64,000 nt of DNA from Haladaptatus halobius (GTDB lineage: Archaea > Halobacteriota > Halobacteria > Halobacteriales > Haladaptataceae). Positions 26,972 to 36,393 of the stretch are shown piece after piece. The DNA lies in assembly GCF_020618475.1 (NCBI RefSeq), contig NZ_CP085339.1, positions 248,001 to 312,000 on the forward strand, given 5' to 3'. The translations under genes were made by a program, and so were the position numbers. Under the pieces are notes generated by a model. It did not search any database. It saw only the letters and a program-made list of their open reading frames with translations, and was not told the origin of the DNA. Within the stretch, counting starts at the first letter, position 1; each line of letters starts with the position of its first letter.

Positions 26972-27166
26972 CTATTCGCGTTGTGGGTCGCTGGCATGGC
27001 CAGCTTTTACGTCAGTTTTGCTCATACAATTCAAACAGCCGTGGACAGTGTTTTGATTATCGCCGAAGACCCGTGCGAAATCTCGAGTGATGAAGCTCCC
27101 GCAGTTCTGACACCCGGTATCAACGATTCGTGACTCCATCCCTCTTTGTGAAGTGGTCTTTGCCAT
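26972..27166 (-). CDS. Small zinc-finger protein (haloarchaeal CxNC type)
   Basis: A 64-residue protein. The core is VDTGCQNCGSFITRDFARVF, then GDNQNTVHGCLNCMS, giving two CxxC knuckles around a VFG(D)N turn, a pattern common in short haloarchaeal zinc-finger proteins. ATG 27166 is used; a Met ten residues later would give a product closer to the usual length. The function is unknown; nucleic-acid binding or redox sensing is possible. It is 18 bases after the next gene upstream, so the two are probably co-transcribed. Confidence 0.75.
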   Translation of the reverse strand: MAKTTSQRGMESRIVDTGCQNCGSFITRDFARVFGDNQNTVHGCLNCMSKTDVKAGHASDPQRE

Positions 27167-27184
27167 GGGTCAACACCTCCTATG

Positions 27185-27385
27185 TTACATATCATTCATC
27201 CGCTGTTTACTTGTGGCCGCACACTGCTGGCACTCTGTAATCCGATAGGGTTCCCGCGAAAAAGCTGCATTTTGGCTCTCCTCACTCTCAGTGATGAGCT
27301 CGATCATCACTTGGTGTGGCGTCATCGCAGCACAGTTGTCACATTGTTCTACGAGTTGGCTGTCAGCGGATCTCTTTGCTCCCAT
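27185..27385 (-). CDS. Small zinc beta-ribbon protein
   Basis: A 66-residue protein (MGAKRSADSQLVEQCDNCAA). CDNC and CQQC knuckles flank MIELITESEESQNAAFSREP and YRITE. This Cys pattern with the FSREPYR segment recurs in short haloarchaeal zinc-ribbon proteins. It is the first of the three-gene zinc-ribbon row. Function unknown. Confidence 0.75.
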   Translation of the reverse strand: MGAKRSADSQLVEQCDNCAAMTPHQVMIELITESEESQNAAFSREPYRITECQQCAATSKQRMNDM

Positions 27386-27637
27386 AGGTTTGTGGTTTCT
27401 CCGTCTGGGGTGGTTTCAGCGCAGCACTGACATCAGGTGGTTGTCTCTGTCTTGTTCACTCTAGACACATGTTAACATATGAGTAGGGAATATCTCTACC
27501 TATGGGCTGAATATGCAGGCTCATTAACCGCCAGTAAATGATTATATTTTTATGCGGATCACAGAGCGTAGATTGAGAAACCGTTGGCAACACGTCTCAA
27601 GTGGTAGACATTCGGCAAAGAGGTGGAGTGACGTCAC

Positions 27638-27922
27638 CTATCCATCTGTGGTTTGAGAGGCAACTTTGATTTTCACGGTTCCATCGCCCCAGAGTGTGAC
27701 TAACACGTCATCGGTATCGAACGCGACAGTCGTGTTGGCAGTGGCGTCTTTGCGAAAGAGATTATTGAGCGCATCTGTGTTGATATCTTTATAGAGCTGG
27801 AACTCTGCCTCAGTTACCTCCGTGTCTTTCAGATCTGCGACCGTCTCTACAATCGCGGTACTCAGCTCTCGATCGTCGTCTGGATGATACAGCTCGCTCT
27901 CTTGGTTACTCTTTGTGACCAT
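27638..27922 (-). CDS. HalOD1-domain protein
   Basis: A 94-residue protein (MVTKSNQESELYHPDDDREL). It follows the HalOD1 plan: helix STAIVETVADLKDTE, the characteristic KDINTDALNNLFRKDA segment, and the beta pair VAFDTDDVLVTLWGDGTVKI. Complete and without frameshift. One of five HalOD1 loci in the window (two broken). Confidence 0.82.
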   Translation of the reverse strand: MVTKSNQESELYHPDDDRELSTAIVETVADLKDTEVTEAEFQLYKDINTDALNNLFRKDATANTTVAFDTDDVLVTLWGDGTVKIKVASQTTDG

Positions 27923-28361
27923 ACGCTACCAGCACACACGCCATCTGAATAACCGTTATGGGTGTTACCTCAGACCGCTATTCAACTAACGTATGACGCA
28001 CACTACTCGTTCATCTCCTTCTCTATGACACTGCTTAATTAAGGCTCAGAAGAACAGAATCTTCTATCCAACCTCATTTCGTCCTCATTGATCGATTCTC
28101 GTTCTTGGCTGCTCCTGGGCTACTTCCGAGTACAAGCGATCCGATTCCGAGGAACGAAAGATATGATCGACGGCTTGTTCGTGAGTTGCTTGGTACATCA
28201 ACTTGGTTCCGGTCGTCGGAATTATTCATTACAGTAGCACCTATCCAAGATATTAAAATAAAATTTGGAATACAACAGATAAACGTTGACAAAGATAGAA
28301 ATATGGGCCCGTATTCAACGCATATTCCAAATATGACTGAAAATAGTGCTATCTCTTCACC
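27923..28361. other. Intergenic stretch without a recognisable gene
   Basis: About 440 bases. The frames that cross it do not resemble known proteins. No repeat seen. Confidence 0.4.
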
Positions 28362-28520
28362 TCAACAATCACTGCCAAAAGGCAAGGGATCATCACGAAT
28401 TTCTTCGAGTACTCGCTGGGAAATTTGATGGATGTCACCCGTCGGCTCGATCGCATAATCGTTTTCTTTCCGAGCCCACTCGTTCTCGAGCGGGTACCAG
28501 TCAATCTCATAAGATTTTAG
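28362..28520 (-). pseudogene. C-terminal fragment of an unidentified gene
   Basis: A start-less frame reads LKSYEIDWYPLENEWARKEN, then DYAIEPTGDIHQIS and QRVLEEIRDDPLPFG before a stop at 28362. The composition is that of a real acidic haloarchaeal protein, but no start and no N-terminus are present, and the phosphatase gene begins its 3' end at 28556. Family not recognised. Confidence 0.4.
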
Positions 28521-28555
28521 ACCATTACAAAAATCGAATATTCAGAAGAAATAGT

Positions 28556-31108
28556 TCAGTATTTATTTGATAGTTCTGCTATTTTCTCTGCGGAGAGAGA
28601 CGTACTATAGATAGACGTAGCGTCGATGTGACCACCAAAGTAGTTCCCAGTGGTATCCCACACGTCCTGCGATGAACTCCCACCGGAGCGACCGATTTCA
28701 CCTTCATCACCGTGATCTGAAACGCTCTCGAAGCCGACATCCGCTTTCGACGCCACTTCACTCCCGTCGACGTAGAGTGTAAGCGAACCTGTCTCAAATA
28801 CCACTGCAACGTGTACCCAGTCCGTCCGAGTGAACGGGCTGCCAATGGTGCTGAGATTCCCGTTGTCTATCACCCCAGCTTCCAATGTATCGTCTTTGAT
28901 GCGCAGCCCCAAGCCGTTCGCGCTTCCGCCTTCATCGTAGACACTTTGTGTTCCCGTCGTCGAATCAGGCTTCACCCACATCGAGACCGTTCGTTCGGAG
29001 AACGCATCATGGAGAAAATCGCTACTAGAGGTTCGAATATAATCGTCATTGCCGTCCAATTGCAGCGAATACTTGCCTTCGACAGCGACTTGATTGTTGT
29101 AGCCAGCGCCGTTTTTAAGCGAGAAGGTATGATTGTAGCTTGAACTGTCCTCGTTACTATTCTCGAACTTCCAGTAGGCGATCTGCACCTCGCTCATCTG
29201 CTCCTGAAACACGTGTCGATAGCTTTCACTTCCGATCTTATATGTCGTCTCTAATTCGAGTTCCACGTCGCCATCAGGTGTTGAGTCAGGGGTTACATCC
29301 CAGCGAGTGGTGACTGACTCACCATTCGAGACTGCATCGAAGTGTGTAGGGGAACTGGCTGAGACCGACCACCCGTTGGGGAATCCCGAGACGTTGAGAT
29401 CGATATCTTCCATCATGACCGTCTCCGCGTCTGAACCGCCTGGATTGGTGAACGAGGCGGTGATTTCGAATGATTCTGACGAGCCACTGGACGAATCATA
29501 CGAATCAGGAGCAGTGAAATCAACCTCCGCTGTGGTCTGTTTTGCCCCTGGGTTTCCATCTTCGGTAACGAATGAGGCGATCGTACTCACAGACGCGTTC
29601 GGTTCTGTAACGGTTGAGACCACCCGGTAGTCAGTACGCCACTCCTCGGGCGTCAGCGTACACCGAACGTACCCACGGTTATTGTTGTAGAATTTCCGCC
29701 AGGGAGTATTTTCGCGGTCTCCATACGTCGTCGTGCCACTCGAATCGCCCCCTGAGGAAATCGAGGTTCCAACATATTCGGTTCCCACCGTCTTCGAGTC
29801 CGGATCCGAGAAGTCGGACTTGAGGTTATAGACGAAGCTCCGGTGGACGTCACCAGTAATGACAACCGGATTCAAGTCCGAATGCTTGGTCATGGAATCC
29901 AAGATAGTCTGCCGGTCGGCCCGATAGCCATCCCACTTGTCACCGCCGCCAAAGTCCACTTCATCGGAATCTGAGTTATTGTCCGTTGCTGCAAAGGGAA
30001 CCTGATTTGCCAGAACGTTCCACCGGGAGCTCGAACTGTCGAATCCGTTGAGCAGCCATTGTTCTTGCTTATCGCCAAGAATCGTTCGCTTGGGGTCTTT
30101 TGCTTCCTCGGAAGAAGAGGTTTGATCGTCACGATACTGCCTCGTATCCAATACGTTGAACTCGGCAATATCGCCGAAAGTGAACCGACGATACAGGGGC
30201 ATGTCTGGCCCGTCGGGCATCCGCGAGCGGCGAATCGGTTGGTGTTCCCAATACGCTTGATAGGCGGCGGCTCGTCGTTTGAGGAACTCTTCGGGTGGCG
30301 CGCCGTCGATCTCATCAGCGTAGTTGTTCTCAACTTCGTGGTCATCCCAGGTCAGGATCCAGGGGAACGCAGCATGAGCATCTTGGAGGTTTGGATCCGT
30401 CTTATGCTGGGCGTGTCGGATTCGGTAATCGGCCAGACTTTTACATTCGTGTTGCGGCTCATAACCCCGACCGAGGGACCCCTGTGCGTCTCCCTCATAG
30501 ATGTAGTCGCCTAAGTGAAAGGCCACGTCGAGATCTTCCTCGGCGAGGTGCTTGTGAGAGGTGTAATATCCAGAGGGATAGTTCTGACAGGAAGCGAACG
30601 CGAAGTCGAACTCGTTCACGTTCATATCGGCTGTTGGTGCGGTTTTCGTCCGGCCAACCGGACTTTTTGCAGCACCAACCTGGAACTGGTAGTAATATTC
30701 CGTGTTGGGCTTGAGTCCCTCGGGTTCGACGTGGACAGAATGCGCATGTTCCGGACGTGCGTATGCCGTCCCGTCTTTGACAACCTGTTGCATGTTTTCG
30801 CGGGTGGCTACCTTCCAATTGACTGGTGTCTTTTTGTCCGGCATCCCACCATCAGCTTGGAGGGGCTTGCGTGCGAGACGCGTCCAAAGGACAACCGAGT
30901 CAGGGAGTGGGTCACCAGAGGCGACACCTAGTGTGAACGGATTGTCGTTCACGCTACCGGAGTCGGATTTTGCGGTGGTGAGTCCGATTGTTCCAAATGT
31001 GGTGAGTCCTGCGACGCCCGTGGCTGTTTGCAGAAATTCTCGCCGGTTGGAGGAAAGAAATGTAGTTTGTTTGCTATGCATTTTATTTTCGCTGTCAGAG
31101 TCTGCCAT
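28556..31108 (-). CDS. PhoD-like alkaline phosphatase with C-terminal LamG domain, Tat-exported
   Basis: An 850-residue protein. The Tat motif NRREFLQTATGVAG lies at about 21-34. A PhoD N-terminal beta-domain starts at FTLGVASGDPLPDSVVLWTR (about 57-76). The metallophosphatase core has FAFASCQNYPSGYYTS, FHLGDYIYE, LTWDDHEVENNYAD and ITGDVHRSF, the metal-ligand regions of Fe/Ca-dependent PhoD enzymes. Residues about 540-640 form an immunoglobulin-like spacer, and about 650-850 a LamG/concanavalin-like domain (AYWKFENSN, VSMWVKPDS, WVHVAVVFETGSLTLYVDG) likely to bind glycans or surfaces. It should release phosphate from organic monoesters or diesters outside the cell. It shares the ATTATAA promoter element of the island. 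Confidence 0.92.
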   Translation of the reverse strand: MADSDSENKMHSKQTTFLSSNRREFLQTATGVAGLTTFGTIGLTTAKSDSGSVNDNPFTLGVASGDPLPDSVVLWTRLARKPLQADGGMPDKKTPVNWKVATRENMQQVVKDGTAYARPEHAHSVHVEPEGLKPNTEYYYQFQVGAAKSPVGRTKTAPTADMNVNEFDFAFASCQNYPSGYYTSHKHLAEEDLDVAFHLGDYIYEGDAQGSLGRGYEPQHECKSLADYRIRHAQHKTDPNLQDAHAAFPWILTWDDHEVENNYADEIDGAPPEEFLKRRAAAYQAYWEHQPIRRSRMPDGPDMPLYRRFTFGDIAEFNVLDTRQYRDDQTSSSEEAKDPKRTILGDKQEQWLLNGFDSSSSRWNVLANQVPFAATDNNSDSDEVDFGGGDKWDGYRADRQTILDSMTKHSDLNPVVITGDVHRSFVYNLKSDFSDPDSKTVGTEYVGTSISSGGDSSGTTTYGDRENTPWRKFYNNNRGYVRCTLTPEEWRTDYRVVSTVTEPNASVSTIASFVTEDGNPGAKQTTAEVDFTAPDSYDSSSGSSESFEITASFTNPGGSDAETVMMEDIDLNVSGFPNGWSVSASSPTHFDAVSNGESVTTRWDVTPDSTPDGDVELELETTYKIGSESYRHVFQEQMSEVQIAYWKFENSNEDSSSYNHTFSLKNGAGYNNQVAVEGKYSLQLDGNDDYIRTSSSDFLHDAFSERTVSMWVKPDSTTGTQSVYDEGGSANGLGLRIKDDTLEAGVIDNGNLSTIGSPFTRTDWVHVAVVFETGSLTLYVDGSEVASKADVGFESVSDHGDEGEIGRSGGSSSQDVWDTTGNYFGGHIDATSIYSTSLSAEKIAELSNKY

Positions 31109-31785
31109 TTATCCAGATGAAAAGCCCAATTGCCGTCGCATGAATGCTTATAATATACGTCTATAGCGATACATCTAATACCGTAGCTCGAAAAATATGA
31201 ATACACATACATAGTAGTAAGCGGTCTATATGTACCTCATTACCCATATCCTATCAATACAGTAATTGGAATAGATTTACCTAAGAGGATAGAATATGAA
31301 GTGCGTTTCTGTCCGAATTACAGAATTCTAAGAAATTGAATACCTAAATAGTAATTGACTATTTAGTCCATGTAGTACTGTACCCTCATTCTGGGTGAGT
31401 TCTTCCAACAAGTAGGCTGTAATCGGGGAGGCAAGAACAACGCCAACTAAGAAGAACCGCTCAGGGAGCTTTCACGCAGATTTTCGACTACCCTCTCGAG
31501 GGTATTGCACTTCCGCTTATAGCCTGAAGCAGAGGTTACAGCATTAGAAACTCCGTCTATGTCGATAATACTGTAACTAAGACGGGAGTCAAGATACCGA
31601 GAGCACATTCGAGAAATCACGCCCCACCTTCGCAATCGCGTCGTGCGCCCGGTCGATGCCGTGCTGCGTCAGAAAGCCGTGAATCATGGGCTGAAATTAC
31701 GATACTGAACCGCCCCCCTCGCTGACTTGTAACTTGTTTTCAGTATCAAGAAATAAGGTAGTTTGAATTTAACGAGGTGGTACTG
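31109..31785. other. AT-rich gap with possible insertion-sequence debris
   Basis: About 675 bases, including the promoter of the PhoD-LamG gene. Around 31440-31690 a minus-strand frame (SGYKRKCNTLERVVENLR) looks like a fragment of a transposase-like gene. A short stretch resembling it recurs near 39680-39710. No intact gene. Confidence 0.4.
31147..31160 (-). promoter_or_regulatory. Island promoter element upstream of the PhoD-LamG gene
   Basis: On the minus strand the bases read CGTATATTATAAGC. The ATTATAA core ends 40 bases before the start codon at 31108. The same core lies 33-40 bases before five other phosphatase-type genes of the island. Confidence 0.6.
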
Positions 31786-32760
31786 TTAGTTCTCTTCGTT
31801 GGGGCGGTGACGAGCAGGATACTCGAATTCAGTCACGACCGGGAGATGGTCAGATCGATAGTTCCCTTCTCGAAGGTTAAGTGTTCGGTACCACTCAATG
31901 GCAGCGGTATCCAAAGTGAAGATGTAGTCGATCCGATCCTTAATCACGTTCGTGAACCCGTGATAGGTTCCCCATGGCCCGTAGACCGTGTCGGTGTCTG
32001 CTTCTCTCCGCGGGTCGGACAAGGGGCTGTCAGTGGTACCGTTCGTCCCAGTCATAATCTGGTACGGGTTCCGACTTGGTTTGGAGTTGAAATCGCCAGT
32101 TATCACGACCTCCTCACCGTCTTCTGCATGCTTCCGTGCGCGCTTGGTAAGGAGCTTCGCTGACTCCACTCGAGCTGTTTCCCCGACGTGAGAAAAGTGC
32201 GTATTGCAGAACCAGACCCGCCGTCCAGTCTTGCGGTGACGCAGACTCGCCCATGTCGTCACACGCGGGAGATCGGCGTCCCACCCGACGCTTGGCTCGG
32301 CAGGTGTTTCCGAGAGCCAAAACGCGCCGGTCTCAACGGCGCGAAATAGGTCGGGGTGCCATGCAATGGGTACCATCTCACCTTTCCGGTCACCATCTTC
32401 TCGGCCAACACCGTACCACTCATACTCAGCGACTTCTTTTCGAAGGTCATCATACTGATTTGGTTGGGCCTCTTGCACGCCGAGAAGACCCGGCTTAATA
32501 TCGGTGATTGTCTCAACGACACGACTCAACCGTTCGTCCCACGAATACTCATCGTCAGGGTTGTCATAGCGAATGTTAAACGAACACGCCCTGAGGCGGG
32601 TTGGGTGCGTATTGGACATAGATGAATCGTCGTTTCGGTTTGTGTTCTCTTGTTTGGTTGCGTCATCAGTTGCTGATCCAGTAGCTGTTCCAAATGCGAC
32701 TCCAGTCGTAGTTACTCCTGTCCGTTGGAGGAACGTTCGCCGTGAGAAGTCCTCAAACAT
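31786..32760 (-). CDS. Tat-exported endonuclease/exonuclease/phosphatase-fold hydrolase
   Basis: A 324-residue protein from ATG 32760 (MFEDFSRRTFLQRTG); ATG codons at 32784 and 32787 would extend it without adding similarity. The Tat motif SRRTFLQ is at residues 6-12. All marks of the EEP fold are present in order: CSFNIRYDNP, LGVQEAQPNQYDDL, CNTHFSHVGE, ITGDFNSKPS, DRIDYIF and SDHLPV. The family includes nucleases, sphingomyelinase-like and inositol-phosphate phosphatases. Export and neighbours suggest it cleaves extracellular DNA or phospholipid head groups to supply phosphate. It shares the island promoter element, whose core ends 36 bases before this start. Confidence 0.9.
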   Translation of the reverse strand: MFEDFSRRTFLQRTGVTTTGVAFGTATGSATDDATKQENTNRNDDSSMSNTHPTRLRACSFNIRYDNPDDEYSWDERLSRVVETITDIKPGLLGVQEAQPNQYDDLRKEVAEYEWYGVGREDGDRKGEMVPIAWHPDLFRAVETGAFWLSETPAEPSVGWDADLPRVTTWASLRHRKTGRRVWFCNTHFSHVGETARVESAKLLTKRARKHAEDGEEVVITGDFNSKPSRNPYQIMTGTNGTTDSPLSDPRREADTDTVYGPWGTYHGFTNVIKDRIDYIFTLDTAAIEWYRTLNLREGNYRSDHLPVVTEFEYPARHRPNEEN

Positions 32761-32794
32761 TGCATTCCGACCTTTCTCGGGCATCATTAAACCT

Positions 32795-32808
32795 GCTTAT
32801 AATTCGTA
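32795..32808 (-). promoter_or_regulatory. Island promoter element upstream of the EEP hydrolase gene
   Basis: Minus-strand bases TACGAATTATAAGC. The ATTATAA core ends 36 bases before ATG 32760. This spacing supports choosing that start. Confidence 0.6.
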
Positions 32809-33418
32809 TAAATACACCTATTGTGTTTCACCAAGAGATTTCTAATCGTATCTATCGATTACTCCAGTGAATCACTCAATCAGTGACTTGAAAACACACA
32901 AACAATTTTAACAAACAAACTTGTGATAGAGTGGTATTCATAGAGGTATTTACGTAACGGAAAATGTATTATAAAGGATTCAAATGGCGGACGACATCCT
33001 TCAATTGCCCTTGGACGTGAGGGCAACCAGCCGAGAAGAAGCCAGGGTCACTAGGTTCGAGACCTGTTTCCACCGGCACGAAGCGTCCTGGTAGTATCAG
33101 CCCCGCCGTACTCAATGGTCAATTCATGGCTCGCCCTGAGGGAGCTCACTCCGCTCCCTTCACACTCCCTCGTTACCTCTTGTTGAATTAACGACATTCC
33201 CTTGTCCACTTCCGATAATCGTGTAAATTGTTTTCCCTTTGTCACTCGTTCATATCGATCTGTATCTCTTCACTTGGGTGCCGTTCCTTTTGAGGACAAA
33301 GGTGATGGTCACCAGAGTTCTCCCCGATAAGGTTTGCTCCAGTCTTTTTCAATGTACACGACTGAATCGATCTAGCATCGGATCCACATTCTAGAGATTA
33401 TTATTTCATGTATATAGG
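32809..33418. other. Gap between divergent phosphatase genes
   Basis: About 610 bases. Around 33000-33100 GC content rises and the bases read like the end of a lost gene or transposon, but no frame is convincing. The AT-rich stretch 33380-33440 belongs to the promoter of the next gene. No RNA gene recognised. Confidence 0.4.
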
Positions 33419-33432
33419 AGAATTATAAGCAT
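33419..33432 (+). promoter_or_regulatory. Island promoter element upstream of the metallophosphoesterase gene
   Basis: Bases AGAATTATAAGCAT; the ATTATAA core (33422-33428) ends 34 bases before ATG 33463. A second TATA-like TTTTATAA lies at 33434-33441, about 25 bases before the start, so two transcripts are possible. Confidence 0.6.
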
Positions 33433-33462
33433 ATTTTATAAGGGTGTCCTTTTGTAAAATCG

Positions 33463-34563
33463 ATGTCAGAGACGTACACAGAGAGCGCCACAGAATCGGA
33501 TCAGCGGAACGCACCGTCTACAACTCGACGCCAAACACTGGCGTTCCTCGGCGGCCTTGGCGGACTAGGGCTCACGGCAAGTCACCGATCTACAGCGCAG
33601 CGTGCGAGTGAAAGTGGCGAACCAACTGTTGACCCCGACACTGAGTTTAGCATTGCAATTTTCCCGGATACGCAGTACTACGCACAGCAGGATAATGGCA
33701 TCTTCGAGCAGATGGGGCAGTGGGTCGCCGATAATAAGGAGCGGTACAATATCCAGATGTTCCTGCACGAAGGGGATATCGTGCAGAGCTACGGATCAGA
33801 TAACGATTCCGAGTGGGATATTGCCCAAGATGCGATCGGCAGGATGGACGACGCGAATATCCCGACCGTGCTGTCGCTTGGGAACCATGATGCAGACAAT
33901 ATCCGAAATCCGGAAACGTTCCGCAATCGGTTTCCGACATCTCGCTACAAGAAAACCAATCAGAACAACGAGACGATTCTCGACTGGGGGACATTCGAGG
34001 GATATGCCGAAAATGCGTATTTCCTCCAAGAAATTCATGGGGAGCAATTTCTTTTCCTCACGCTGGAGTTCGCGCCACGTGATGCGTCGTTGAAGTGGGC
34101 CGGGCAACTTATGGAAGATTATTCCGAAGCGACTGCGATTCTCGTCACACATACCTATACATATCACGACGGCACCCGAACGGATGCGAACGACAATTTC
34201 GCCCCGAATTGGTACGAAGGTGGGGGCCTCCCTGAGGGCAGCAATTATAATAACGGAGAGCAGATGTGGCAATTTGAATTGCGGCACCACGAGAACTTAG
34301 CGAATGTACACTCTGGGCACCACATCACTGGCCCATACGTTGCACGAAAAACCGCCCGCGCAGAAGGCAATCGCACTACACAGATGTTCATGGACTACCA
34401 AACGATTGACAATGGTGGTGATGGGTGGTTCCGCCTCTTGACGGTAAACACCCAGACATACGGGGCAGAGATTAACACGTATTCACCGTATCTCGAGAAG
34501 TGGAGTGACAACGAAGAGGAGTCATTCGAATTTAATCTCTACCCGTCTAAGAAAGGTACATAA
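33463..34563 (+). CDS. Tat-exported calcineurin-like metallophosphoesterase
   Basis: A 366-residue protein. Tat motif TTRRQTLAFLGGLGG at about 20-34. The metallophosphoesterase motifs are FPDTQYYAQ (first metal Asp), HEGDIVQSYG, LGNHDADN and, towards the end, VTHTYTYHDGT with VHSGHHITGP. The family hydrolyses phosphomonoesters or diesters with two metal ions. The DTQ form of the first motif is typical of a secreted subgroup. With its neighbours it probably scavenges phosphate outside the cell. Confidence 0.9.
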   Translation: MSETYTESATESDQRNAPSTTRRQTLAFLGGLGGLGLTASHRSTAQRASESGEPTVDPDTEFSIAIFPDTQYYAQQDNGIFEQMGQWVADNKERYNIQMFLHEGDIVQSYGSDNDSEWDIAQDAIGRMDDANIPTVLSLGNHDADNIRNPETFRNRFPTSRYKKTNQNNETILDWGTFEGYAENAYFLQEIHGEQFLFLTLEFAPRDASLKWAGQLMEDYSEATAILVTHTYTYHDGTRTDANDNFAPNWYEGGGLPEGSNYNNGEQMWQFELRHHENLANVHSGHHITGPYVARKTARAEGNRTTQMFMDYQTIDNGGDGWFRLLTVNTQTYGAEINTYSPYLEKWSDNEEESFEFNLYPSKKGT

Positions 34564-34707
34564 GGATCCGAATTCGATAGGAAGTTAGGCAATCGAGGTG
34601 CAGGATATTATTTCGCATGGTGTGATGAAGATTGGATAAAGTTGCCACTGGCGTCTCTTCCCTCGAGGCAATCATTCATCACTATGATCGATTATTTAGA
34701 AGGGCAT

Positions 34708-34744
34708 AGATTCGTGAACGAATCTGTATTCCTATTATAAATTT
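34708..34744 (+). promoter_or_regulatory. Island promoter element with an 18-bp palindrome, glycerophosphodiesterase gene
   Basis: AGATTCGTGAACGAATCT at 34708-34725 is a perfect palindrome with 8-base arms. Eight bases later comes CCTATTATAAATTT (34731-34744), the same as the PhoX promoter except for the first base. The ATTATAA core ends 33 bases before ATG 34774. A regulator bound to the palindrome would sit just upstream of the TATA box. Confidence 0.6.
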
Positions 34745-34773
34745 ACTTTTTGATGCCCTAACGGCTCCTTCCT

Positions 34774-35727
34774 ATGGTGTCCGATCGACTCCAATCGCTG
34801 AACCGGCGCACGTTCGTAGGAGCCAGCGCAGCTGTTGCAAGTACGGCGATGACTGGTATTGGGACAGCTCACGAAGCAGACGACAAAGAGCAAGAGGATG
34901 ATGACGAGAACGGCGATGATGACCTTACAGATATCGCCCACCGTGGCTACATGGGCCAGTATCCAGAAAATACACTTCTTGCGTTCGAAGAGGCGTCGCA
35001 AACCGCCGATATGATCGAACTCGACGTAATGACGTGCAAAGATGGCGACGTTGTCGTCTTCCACGACGAGAAGCTCAGCAGCCGTGATGGCGGAACTCGT
35101 GGACTCACCGATAAAGATGGCTACGTCTGGAAGATGTCTTGCGAGACAGTACACAACGCAGAAGTGCTTGACAGTGGGGAGACTATTCCGCTTCTCTCAG
35201 AGGCCTTGGAGACCATCCCTGACGATGTTGCTGTCAACATCGAGTTCAAGAACCCGGGCTCGACAGAAGTGAAATCCTCGACGAACCTTTCAGGAGACGA
35301 GCTGGAAAAAGGAAAAGACCGCTGGCGGTCGTTCACCGAGAAAATCCTCGATATCGCGGCGGAGTACGACAATGACATTCTCGTCTCATCGTTCTACGAA
35401 GCGGCCATCGCCACAGTCCGAGAAACAGATTCGAGCATCCCTGTAGGCTACCTGTTCTGGGATTCGATCGAACGCGGCCTCGACATCGCTCGTGAGTACG
35501 ACTGTGAGGCAGTCCACCCCGCATACAATATGGTGAAAGGCTCACCCTTCTTCAACGACGACTACTACATCACCGATCCGGATTTTGCGGACATCGACCT
35601 CGTCGCGACGGCCCACGAGGAGGGGCGTGCAGTCAACGTCTACACCCTGGATACGTGGTATCAGACCAACGAACTCGTGGAGGCCGGTGTCGACGGTGTC
35701 ATCGTCAACTACCCGAACCTGCTTTGA
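34774..35727 (+). CDS. Tat-exported glycerophosphodiester phosphodiesterase
   Basis: A 317-residue protein. Tat motif NRRTFVGASAAVAS at about 10-23, then a short Asp/Glu-rich linker. The GDPD catalytic marks are AHRGYMGQYPENTLLAFEEA, ELDVMTCKDGDVVVFHDE and VNIEFKNPG, plus the late VNVYTLDT segment. These enzymes cleave deacylated phospholipids to glycerol phosphate and an alcohol. Exported, it would turn membrane debris into a phosphate source. It shares the island promoter element. Confidence 0.93.
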   Translation: MVSDRLQSLNRRTFVGASAAVASTAMTGIGTAHEADDKEQEDDDENGDDDLTDIAHRGYMGQYPENTLLAFEEASQTADMIELDVMTCKDGDVVVFHDEKLSSRDGGTRGLTDKDGYVWKMSCETVHNAEVLDSGETIPLLSEALETIPDDVAVNIEFKNPGSTEVKSSTNLSGDELEKGKDRWRSFTEKILDIAAEYDNDILVSSFYEAAIATVRETDSSIPVGYLFWDSIERGLDIAREYDCEAVHPAYNMVKGSPFFNDDYYITDPDFADIDLVATAHEEGRAVNVYTLDTWYQTNELVEAGVDGVIVNYPNLL

Positions 35728-35964
35728 GTGCGTTATTGCCTTCGAATTTCAGCGAACTATCTCTTTTTGTGCGTATCAAGAGGTGCCAGGAAGATGAACA
35801 AGAGACCAGCAAGTAATTGATTGGAGGGAGTACGAGGTAGCTCTATATCCGTATATATTGAAATTACAAACGTTCAAATTACCGCCCGTCACTCACTACA
35901 ATGTCGAGTATTCACATCAGTCGCCAGTTCTCTAGAGTAGTCAGATTACTCCACAACACGTGCT

Positions 35965-36393
35965 ATGACAACAGCCAATCAAAGCAGTACGTTCGAAGCG
36001 GATGAATCGATTTTCAAGGGATATATACTGGATGTCCGGATTATTGAATCACGGTGTCCGGGTGAGGAAGGAACACGGTATCGGTTTGAAGCGCCTGGTC
36101 ATACGGAGATTTACTTCGACGATCCAGATCTGGCGAAATTGTACACCGACATCTACTTCGACGTAAACGGGTTTGAGGAAGCCGGCACGGGTGACCGTGG
36201 CGTCCCGCCAGAGATAATTCAGGCGGGCCGAGATACACTGGCCGCATACTTTCTCACACAACCGTACACGGACATCAACTGGGTTGCGTCATATTACGGG
36301 AAGAATTCCACGAAAATCGAACGGTATGTGGCTGCAGTTCAAAAGCGTGCGCAAAAAGTCCGTGCCGGTGCGAAGGAACGCGGAATGGAATAG
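35965..36393 (+). CDS. Haloarchaeal protein of unknown function
   Basis: A 142-residue soluble protein (MTTANQSSTFEADESIFKGY). The N-terminal half is beta-rich (GYILDVRIIESRCPGEEGTR, YRFEAP); the C-terminal half is helical and ends in a basic helix (VAAVQKRAQKVRAGAKE). No signal peptide and no island promoter element, so it may not belong to the phosphate group. Family not recognised. Confidence 0.6.
   Translation: MTTANQSSTFEADESIFKGYILDVRIIESRCPGEEGTRYRFEAPGHTEIYFDDPDLAKLYTDIYFDVNGFEEAGTGDRGVPPEIIQAGRDTLAAYFLTQPYTDINWVASYYGKNSTKIERYVAAVQKRAQKVRAGAKERGME

Noticed and set aside
33000..33110. tRNA gene suggested by a GGTTCGAGAC-like T-loop
   Set aside because: No matching acceptor stem, anticodon stem or D-arm could be folded around it.
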